From contig JASBZF010000095.1 of assembly GCA_029983625.1 (NCBI GenBank), positions 1 to 5,520 of the forward strand: a stretch of 5,520 nt of DNA, read 5' to 3'. Positions 1 to 4,427 of this stretch are shown one piece after another. The notes under the pieces are model-generated. The model saw only the letters and a program-made list of their open reading frames with translations, did not search any database and had not been told where the DNA came from. The translations under genes were made by a program, and so were the position numbers. This stretch comes from Pauljensenia sp. (GTDB lineage: Bacteria > Actinomycetota > Actinomycetes > Actinomycetales > Actinomycetaceae). The stretch's first letter is position 1; each line of letters begins with the position of its first letter.

Positions 1-82
1 CACCCCCAACAACAACAGGGGAACACGTGGAGGGGCACCACCACACACCCAAACAACACACAAACACGCGCTGCGCCTGCGA

Positions 83-519
83 ATGCGCAACCCTCACAGA
101 AAAACCCTCAAACTTTCTGTCCGAGCTGCCGTCTGTCCTATAATCCCAGCTACTCCATACAGACACCCAGGTTGTCCTGAACTATCCGAGTCACGTTACT
201 GCCCCTCGCACACCAAGCAAGCAGATGCTGATTACCGTAGGTGGCAGCGTGACCCGACGATCAACCGGTGCTACAGCAGTGCGTGGCGGAAAATCAAAAA
301 CGCCTACATCACCGCCCACCCCTTGTACGAGCAATGTGAAACGTCAGGGACGTGTATATCACTCCGGCTCAGGAAGTTCACCACGTATTCCCGCTAGAGC
401 ATGGTGGCAAGCGCAATGAGAATAACCTGCAAGCCTTGTGCAAGCCATGCCACTCCCGCCAAACCGCCAAGGATGGAGACAGGTGGAGACATTCGCTAGC
501 CAATCCCTATACAAGATAA
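83..519 (+). pseudogene. Frameshifted phage-type HNH endonuclease remnant
   Basis: Two adjacent frames together encode a small HNH nuclease of the kind found next to phage terminase genes. The first frame (ATG 83) carries RHPGCPEL, RYCPSH, YRRWQRDP and a helix ending YITAHPLYEQC. This frame then meets a stop at 395-397. The second half, VYITPAQEVHHVFPLEHGG then NNLQALCKPCHSR, lies in the -1 frame from about 349 to the TAA at 517-519. The join falls at the GGG run 347-349, so loss of one G would explain the break and restore G-D-V-Y-I-T-P. The catalytic-type EVHH (373-384) and the second CxxC pair (C-K-P-C, 439-450) survive. Two expected cysteines read as tyrosine: TAC at 158-160 (P-Y-R-H-P-G-C) and TAC at 326-328 (L-Y-E-Q-C). 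No Shine-Dalgarno sequence precedes ATG 83, and the frame is open back to the window edge, so the true start is unknown. The family assignment is recalled motif knowledge. The decay is seen directly. A sequencing indel could mimic the frameshift but not the two Cys losses. Confidence 0.77.
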
Positions 520-527
520 GAAACGAA

Positions 528-536
528 TGCTAATAT
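528..536 (+). promoter_or_regulatory. Possible extended -10 promoter of the secreted-protein gene
   Basis: TGC-TAATAT is an extended -10 type element (TGn plus five of six TATAAT matches). It begins 8 nt after the stop of the HNH remnant and would start transcription near 543, about 34 nt before the GTG at 577. The -35 position (about 508-513, TATACA) is a poor match, which is tolerable for an extended -10 promoter. A second TAATAT at 550-555 is an alternative. This is inference from sequence only. Confidence 0.32.
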
Positions 537-564
537 GGGCTATGCCACATAATATTCTGCGATG

Positions 565-571
565 AAGGAGG
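565..571 (+). promoter_or_regulatory. Strong ribosome binding site that decides the start at GTG 577
   Basis: AAGGAGG is a full-length Shine-Dalgarno sequence, 5 nt (TTATT) before GTG 577. The upstream in-frame ATG at 562 overlaps this site and has no ribosome binding site of its own. A start there would add M-K-E-V-I, which is simply the Shine-Dalgarno region translated. GTG 577 is therefore the better start. Confidence 0.85.
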
Positions 572-576
572 TTATT

Positions 577-1581
577 GTGTGGCTGAAGAATACGTCCGCA
601 CGGGCAGGTCTTGCTGGTCTAACTGCTCTTGCTTTAGTAATTTCTACCGGAGGAATTGCCCAAGCACATGAGGATTCAAGTCTAGATGTTGTGAGCACAA
701 ATGATAGTCTCGCAGCAGAGAAATCTATTGAGCTTCAGGTTGATGAACTGCATGAATTGATTGAACCAACTGCTGTTGTTGACGAGAATCTGGCTTACTC
801 TAGTGAATCGAATGTCCTGACTGTGCTTCCAACTTATGAAGATGAAACGATTCAGACATGGAAGAACGATATCTCGGTTGAATTCAACCTCCCAGACTTT
901 AATTGGTCTGCTGCTCAAACCCCGCTCCCCAAGCTAGTGAATCAATCTCAGGATTTGCTCACTAACCCAACCAATGATGGCGTGCAGATACTTTGGACGA
1001 TTCATGACGGTAACGGGATTGAAAAACTCCGTATCAATGCAGATGTTCCGAATGATACTGAGTGGATTAAGGAATCGGATGGTTCGCTAGCATTAGTCCG
1101 GCATCCAAATAATGAAGTTACTGAAGTGCTAATGACCTCAGAACATCCTTGGGCACTTGATGCAACTGGTAGGAGTTTACCAACTTATTACGATATCGTT
1201 GGCAGCGAGATCATCCAATATGTTGATACCACGGGTGCCGTTTTCCCAGTGGTTGCTGATCCTAACTGGGCTTGGTGGGGAAGCCTCGCATTATGTATCG
1301 CCGATATTGCCACTACCTTTGTTCCTGGTACTCAGATTATTAAAGCTGCTAAAGCAACCAAAGCGGCTGCGCTCCTTGCAAAATCTCCACGCATTAAGAA
1401 AGCAGTAGATGCATTAGGCGGTCTGAACGCTGCGATGACTAAGCTTTTGGGAAAGCTACGTGGCGTAAAATATGGCGATGTCACGGAACGTGCCCTCACA
1501 AAACTGTTAGAAGCTGGAAAAGAACGCTTCTTTGATGTACTCGGAATTGGAGGGTGCTATGGGGTCTACGTTAATCGGTAA
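577..1581 (+). CDS. Secreted two-cysteine protein with cationic C-terminal domain; possible bacteriocin/toxin precursor
   Basis: Function unknown. With the GTG start the product is 334 aa. Residues 1-30 form a Sec signal peptide: K4 and R9, a hydrophobic core (about 11-28), and an A-Q-A cleavage motif before H31. Residues 31 to about 222 are acidic and hydrophilic and probably beta-rich. They end in H-P-W-A-L-D-A-T-G, L-P-T-Y-Y and FPVVADP (223-229), a motif run I recall from many actinobacterial exported proteins of unknown role. From N230 the character changes: W-A-W-W-G, then helical, Ala/Leu/Lys-rich sequence with 11 Lys and 5 Arg against 7 acidic residues, ending G-G-C-Y-G-V-Y-V-N-R. The only cysteines are C240 and C327, near the two ends of this domain, which suggests one disulfide outside the cell. 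The layout (acidic pro-region, cationic amphipathic tail) and the overlapping gene for a small membrane protein suggest a membrane-active peptide released from a precursor. This is inference. A surface or envelope protein remains possible. No sortase LPXTG motif and no lipobox were seen. Codon use is more AT-rich than in the glg genes. Confidence 0.86.
   Translation: MWLKNTSARAGLAGLTALALVISTGGIAQAHEDSSLDVVSTNDSLAAEKSIELQVDELHELIEPTAVVDENLAYSSESNVLTVLPTYEDETIQTWKNDISVEFNLPDFNWSAAQTPLPKLVNQSQDLLTNPTNDGVQILWTIHDGNGIEKLRINADVPNDTEWIKESDGSLALVRHPNNEVTEVLMTSEHPWALDATGRSLPTYYDIVGSEIIQYVDTTGAVFPVVADPNWAWWGSLALCIADIATTFVPGTQIIKAAKATKAAALLAKSPRIKKAVDALGGLNAAMTKLLGKLRGVKYGDVTERALTKLLEAGKERFFDVLGIGGCYGVYVNR
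1549..1554 (+). promoter_or_regulatory. Ribosome binding site for the small membrane protein, inside the upstream gene
   Basis: GGAGGG lies 4 nt before ATG 1559 and within the last codons of the secreted-protein gene (those for I-G-G). It favours ATG 1559 over the in-frame ATG codons at 1532 and 1535, which lack such a site. Its position inside the upstream reading frame suggests translational coupling. Confidence 0.7.
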
Positions 1582-1813
1582 TTTGCCTGATCTCATCTCA
1601 CTAGCGGTCTTGTTAGTTCTCCTTGTTTCTGAGTGGATTCTTCAGGTGTTCCTGCACAAACAAAAGATAGTCATACCTAGATGGATTGAGCGAATTACGT
1701 TCTTAACCTTATATGTAGGATTTGCGATTATCTTTAATTCCCCAATTACTGCGATTGTAGGTTTCATCCTAGGTTTCTTACTCACTGCAAGGTTGCGAAC
1801 CCAAGAGGAATAA
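1559..1813 (+). CDS. Small three-segment membrane protein; candidate immunity/partner protein
   Basis: 84 aa from ATG 1559, with GGAGGG 4 nt upstream. Three hydrophobic segments are visible at about 12-32 (L-I-S-L-A-V-L-L-V-L-L-V, containing E25 and W26), 43-59 (W-I-E-R-I-T-F then G-F-A-I-I-F) and 61-77 (S-P-I-T-A-I-V-G-F-I-L-G-F-L-L). A basic loop H33-K34-Q35-K36 to R41 separates the first two, and the tail is charged (A-R-L-R-T-Q-E-E). By the positive-inside rule the loop at 33-41 and the C-terminus cannot both be cytoplasmic if all three segments span, so the second and third may form a hairpin. The gene overlaps the end of the secreted-protein gene by 23 nt in another frame and ends just before a terminator, so the two probably form a two-gene operon. 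Small multi-spanning proteins encoded directly after a membrane-active bacteriocin are often its immunity protein. Here that is inference from size, topology and position. No recognised family. Confidence 0.78.
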   Translation: MGSTLIGNLPDLISLAVLLVLLVSEWILQVFLHKQKIVIPRWIERITFLTLYVGFAIIFNSPITAIVGFILGFLLTARLRTQEE

Positions 1814-1824
1814 GCCCAAGGGTT

Positions 1825-1858
1825 CTGGGGTGGTAGTGATTTCTCACTACCACCCCAG
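1825..1858 (+). terminator. Perfect 15-bp hairpin terminating the two-gene unit
   Basis: CTGGGGTGGTAGTGA (1825-1839) pairs exactly with TCACTACCACCCCAG (1844-1858) around the loop TTTC. It begins 11 nt after the TAA of the small membrane protein. CAAGG (1817-1821) can pair with CCTTG (1859-1863) to lengthen the stem past a 3-nt bulge. The following sequence (TTGTTACAAA) has only a weak T-tract, so it may act as a strong-stem terminator of the type common in actinobacteria, or as a 3'-end stabiliser. Confidence 0.8.
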
Positions 1859-1896
1859 CCTTGTTACAAAGCTTTCATAATGTAATTTCTGTTAAT

Positions 1897-1925
1897 TTGA
1901 CGCACTATGTGAATAGTCTGCTAAT
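1897..1925 (+). promoter_or_regulatory. Orphan sigma-70-like promoter in the intergenic region
   Basis: TTGACG (1897-1902, five of six matches to TTGACA) is followed after exactly 17 nt by GCTAAT (1920-1925, matching the last four bases of TATAAT). Transcription would start near 1932 and run rightward into the 3' end of serB, with no coding sequence to serve. In AT-rich DNA such matches also arise by chance. Confidence 0.33.
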
Positions 1926-1958
1926 TTTCGGGGTATAGGACAGAAGGTAGCCCGAAAA
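1925..1958. repeat. 8-bp inverted repeat TTTTCGGG / CCCGAAAA
   Basis: TTTTCGGG (1925-1932) and CCCGAAAA (1951-1958) are perfect complements separated by 18 nt. The repeat overlaps the -10 of the putative promoter and would form the very 5' end of its transcript. It could be a protein binding site or an RNA hairpin. Role unknown. Confidence 0.4.
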
Positions 1959-2097
1959 GTGAGCGTGAACAGTACAGGTATGAAGGATTTTATATCACCT
2001 AAATATCCGTCCTGTTGTGCTCTCTCAGTTTTATTCGCAAAAACCATCGGCGGATCTCATCGATTATGAAAGACACACAATGCGGCTAAGGATATCT

Positions 2098-2160
2098 TTC
2101 GTTTCTGACATTATTTGAATAGGTCAAACAAAAGCCTGTGACATTTTAGAGAGAAACGAA
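2098..2160. repeat. 9-bp inverted repeat with nested GTCA/TGAC arms
   Basis: TTCGTTTCT (2098-2106) is the exact reverse complement of AGAAACGAA (2152-2160). Between them is a shorter GTCA...TGAC pair, and GACATT occurs twice as a direct repeat. It lies just beyond the 3' end of serB and could belong to its 3' untranslated region on the minus strand. A chance origin in AT-rich sequence is possible. Confidence 0.3.
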
Positions 2161-2216
2161 TGATGGATTGTGTCGTCCTTATGCACTATTGAAGTCTTCT
2201 TAAGGTGAGTTTTACT

Positions 2217-2915
2217 TTATCCTAAACCTAGGGGAGTGATGAGAAGATCAAGTCGGGGAAGATCAAGCGTATATTGGATTGCCTGACGAACTGCGGGTTT
2301 TGCGCAAAAGGCAATTCCAATTCCCGCTGTCTGCATCATCGGAATATCGTTGGCGCCATCTCCAATGGCGACGGTGAGGTGAAGATCTATTTCATGGAGC
2401 TTCGCCCACTTTTTCAAAGCCTCCACTTTCGCCTCCGCCGTGACAATGTCCCCCAGGATTCTTCCTGTAAGCTTCCCGTCGCTCACCTCAAGGCGATTCG
2501 CAAGAAAATGATCGATTCGCATCCTTTGTGCAAGAGGAGCGACAACCTCTTCAAATCCTCCGGAGACAACTCCAAAAACTCCTCCGTGTGCATGAACGGC
2601 ATCGATAAGTTCTTGAGCGCCCTCTCGGGGATGTAGCTCAGCGAGAACCTGAGTGAAAACGCTTTGTGAAATCCCAGAGAGCGTGGCGACACGTTCGCGA
2701 AGCGACTCGGCAAAATCAATCTCACCATTCATCGCCCTCGCTGTGATACGAGCAACCCGTTCCCGAGTTCCAGCTCGCGTAGCAAGCTCTTCGATCACTT
2801 CCTCGGCAATCAGCGTGGAATCGACATCCGTTACGATGAGGCGTGGTGGAGGGGAAGGCACACTCCTACCAACCGAGACAGCACGTGGAATCAGGAGATC
2901 GCAATCCTCCTTCAC
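2217..2915 (-). CDS. serB: Phosphoserine phosphatase SerB
   Basis: Cytoplasmic HAD-superfamily enzyme that hydrolyses O-phospho-L-serine to L-serine, the last step of serine synthesis. The 232-aa product has all HAD motifs: D30-V-D32-S-T (nucleophile and acid/base), S118-G-G, K163, and G-D186-G-A-N-D190 (metal ligands). The family substrate-binding segments E39-V-I-E-E-L, N63-G-E-I-D-F and R75 are also present. C-terminal FCAKPAV is typical. There are no N-terminal ACT domains, so this is the short form. The start is GTG at 2915, whose bases form GTGA with the stop of glgC (4-nt overlap), pointing to translational coupling in a glgC-serB operon. The first ~24 residues, rich in Pro and Ser, precede the conserved core and may not be needed. 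Oddly, a perfect AAGGAGG (2912 to 2906 on the minus strand) lies just after this GTG rather than before it. The only downstream in-frame candidates are poor (CTG 2894, or GTG 2861 with a 1-nt spacer), so GTG 2915 is kept. Ends in TAA. Confidence 0.95.
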   Translation of the reverse strand: MKEDCDLLIPRAVSVGRSVPSPPPRLIVTDVDSTLIAEEVIEELATRAGTRERVARITARAMNGEIDFAESLRERVATLSGISQSVFTQVLAELHPREGAQELIDAVHAHGGVFGVVSGGFEEVVAPLAQRMRIDHFLANRLEVSDGKLTGRILGDIVTAEAKVEALKKWAKLHEIDLHLTVAIGDGANDIPMMQTAGIGIAFCAKPAVRQAIQYTLDLPRLDLLITPLGLG

Positions 2916-4150
2916 CGACTCACGACCGTACCCTTGGGAACAATCGTGATACCGGATTCGGTAACGGTGAATCCGCGCTGACGATCATGCTCCAAATCCA
3001 CACCAATGACGCCACCTTCCTCGACGAGGACATTCTTATCAAGGATGGCTTTTGAGACGATTGCATGACGCCCGATGCGACACCCGTGCATGAGTACCGA
3101 GTCAGTCACCTGTGCCCACGAATGGATGTAGCAGTTCGGTGAGACGATCGAGTGATACACCTCGCCACCGGAGACGATGACACCGGGGGAGACGAAAGAA
3201 TCCACCGCATGACCCATCCGGGAATGCTCATCACCATAGACGAACTTAGCGGGTGGTAATGATCCGTCGATCATTGTCATCGTCGGCCACTCACGGTTAT
3301 ACAGGTTGAACACCGGATGGACCGAGATGAGATCCATATTGGCATCGTAATAGGCATCGAGGGTACCGACATCGCGCCAGTAGTTACGATCGCGATCAGT
3401 TGATCCCGGCACATCATTATCTTTGAAGTCATATACGCCACATTCGCCCCGCTCGACGAACCAGGGGACAATATTTCCCCCCATGTCGTGCTTGGAATCG
3501 GAATTATGTGCGTCTTCACGAAGCGCCGCAATGAGATCTTTCGTCGTAAAAACGTAGTTGCCCATTGAGGCGAGAACCTTTGTGGGGTCGTCGGCTAGAC
3601 CTCGTGGCGCTTTCGGCTTCTCAAGGAAGTCCTTAATGATCCCGTCCTGGGCATCAATGACACCGAGGGCGGAAGCAAGCTCAATCGGCTGACGGATTCC
3701 TGCTACGGTGGCGGGCAAGCCAGAATCGATATGATGTTGGACCATCTGTGAAAAGTCCATTCGGTAAATGTTGTCCGCACCGATGATGACGATGTAATCG
3801 GGCTGTTCATCATCGACAATGTTGAGCGACTGATAGATCGCATCCGCACTGCCGAGATACCAATGAGGGCCGCGTCGCTGCTGCGCGGGTACTGGCGCGA
3901 TGAAGTTACCTAGAAGAGGAGAGGTGTACCAGGTCTTTGTCACATGACGGTCAAGCGAATGTGACTTGTACTGGGTCAAAACAACAACTTTGAGATAGCC
4001 GGAATTCACGATGTTCGACAGTGCGAAATCAATGAGTCGGAAATGTCCCCCGAAAGGAACTGCGGGCTTGGCGCGGTCGTCGGTGAGCGGCATGAGCCGC
4101 TTGCCCTCTCCACCGGCGAGAACGATAGCGAGCACGTGATTCTTGGCCAT
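2912..4150 (-). CDS. glgC: Glucose-1-phosphate adenylyltransferase (ADP-glucose pyrophosphorylase) GlgC
   Basis: Makes ADP-glucose and pyrophosphate from ATP and glucose-1-phosphate, the committed step of bacterial glycogen synthesis, in the cytoplasm. The 412-aa product is full length for actinobacterial GlgC. The N-terminal nucleotidyltransferase domain (about 6-280) has G13-G-E-G-K-R-L, R26-A-K-P-A-V-P-F-G-G, Y98-L-G-S-A-D-A, G124-A-D-N-I-Y-R-M-D (D126 matching the catalytic Asp of E. coli GlgC), E177-K-P (K178 matching the glucose-1-phosphate-binding Lys) and Y257-W-R-D-V-G-T. From about 300 a left-handed beta-helix domain follows, with the repeated V-x-x-S and G-x-x-I pattern (S321-P-G-V-I-V, S333-I-V-S-P, C357-R-I-G) seen in this allosteric, tetramer-forming family. 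ATG 4150 gives the usual N-terminus (V-L-A-I-V-L-A-G-G) but has no good Shine-Dalgarno sequence, so weak or leaderless initiation is possible. It is divergent from glgA and overlaps serB downstream by 4 nt. Confidence 0.97.
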   Translation of the reverse strand: MAKNHVLAIVLAGGEGKRLMPLTDDRAKPAVPFGGHFRLIDFALSNIVNSGYLKVVVLTQYKSHSLDRHVTKTWYTSPLLGNFIAPVPAQQRRGPHWYLGSADAIYQSLNIVDDEQPDYIVIIGADNIYRMDFSQMVQHHIDSGLPATVAGIRQPIELASALGVIDAQDGIIKDFLEKPKAPRGLADDPTKVLASMGNYVFTTKDLIAALREDAHNSDSKHDMGGNIVPWFVERGECGVYDFKDNDVPGSTDRDRNYWRDVGTLDAYYDANMDLISVHPVFNLYNREWPTMTMIDGSLPPAKFVYGDEHSRMGHAVDSFVSPGVIVSGGEVYHSIVSPNCYIHSWAQVTDSVLMHGCRIGRHAIVSKAILDKNVLVEEGGVIGVDLEHDRQRGFTVTESGITIVPKGTVVSR

Positions 4151-4427
4151 GAGGACAGACTATGCGGCAATGGTCCTAGCGCGCAGGCGTTCCGAAAATA
4201 TGGTGTCTTTCTCATGTGTGAGAGAGCGCCGCAGGGATGGCACCTGGAGCTCTTGGAGTGGCAGTTTACGAGGGTGATACTAGGGAAGAAGTGTGTGCAG
4301 AGGCGTAGATCTTGGGAAAGTGAAGCTGAGAGTGAGAGCGGAGCGAGCTTCAATTGCGTTTGTGTATGACTTCAGTCACGACTTGCTAGGCTTAGCTCAC
4401 AGATGCCGATCACCCGGAAGGAATCCC
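4151..4427. promoter_or_regulatory. Divergent glgC-glgA control region
   Basis: The 277 bp between the two divergent starts must hold both promoters, but I find no convincing -35/-10 pair for either gene. Visible elements are a 12-bp near-palindrome TGACTTCAGTCA (4367-4378) and a 7-bp inverted repeat TGAAGCT/AGCTTCA (4321-4327 and 4346-4352) flanking a purine-only-like tract of GAG repeats. Both lie 50-110 bp before glgA, where an activator or repressor could control the pair. No supported small gene. Confidence 0.5.
4367..4378. promoter_or_regulatory. Candidate operator palindrome TGACTTCAGTCA
   Basis: Two 5-bp arms, TGACT and AGTCA, are separated by TC, 50 bp upstream of the glgA start. 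Its symmetry and place between divergent glycogen genes suit a dimeric regulator. The arms are short, so chance is a real alternative. Confidence 0.28.

Larger units (their letters stand above)
1864..2216. other. Gene-free AT-rich intergenic region between convergent units
   Basis: About 350 bp between the hairpin above and the 3' end of serB. No reading frame with a ribosome binding site was found on either strand. The best is 29 codons from ATG 1981, with no Shine-Dalgarno sequence. It contains a promoter-like sequence (1897-1925), an 8-bp inverted repeat (1925-1958) and a 9-bp inverted repeat (2098-2160). I found no clear T-tailed hairpin for serB, which should terminate here on the minus strand. 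The stretch may be a gene relic, an attachment-site neighbourhood or the site of a small RNA; none of these is established. Confidence 0.6.

Noticed and set aside
1..82. Open frames in the first 82 bases as the end of an upstream gene.
   Set aside because: All three plus frames stay open here, the sequence is C/A-rich and repetitive, and nothing recognisable is encoded. Too close to the edge to call.
137..156. Sequence around TAATCCCAGCTACTC resembles a stretch of the human Alu repeat.
   Set aside because: The match is about 18-20 bases, ends abruptly, and lies within a frame that continues into recognisable HNH sequence. Chance or codon-driven similarity is likelier than host contamination.
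347..349. Programmed ribosomal frameshift in the HNH gene.
   Set aside because: The site is a simple GGG run without a slippery heptamer or an evident downstream structure, and the lost cysteines point to decay.
562..576. ATG 562 as start of the secreted protein.
   Set aside because: It overlaps the AAGGAGG that serves GTG 577 and has no ribosome binding site itself. The signal peptide reads well from 577.
1981..2070. 29-codon frame M-K-D-F-I-S-P-K-Y-P-S-C-C in the intergenic region as a leader or small peptide gene.
   Set aside because: No Shine-Dalgarno sequence, no following gene to control, and a length expected by chance.
4043..4369. Plus-strand open frame spanning the start of glgC and the divergent region.
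   Set aside because: It is largely antisense to the conserved glgC N-terminus, has no recognisable protein features and would remove the control region.
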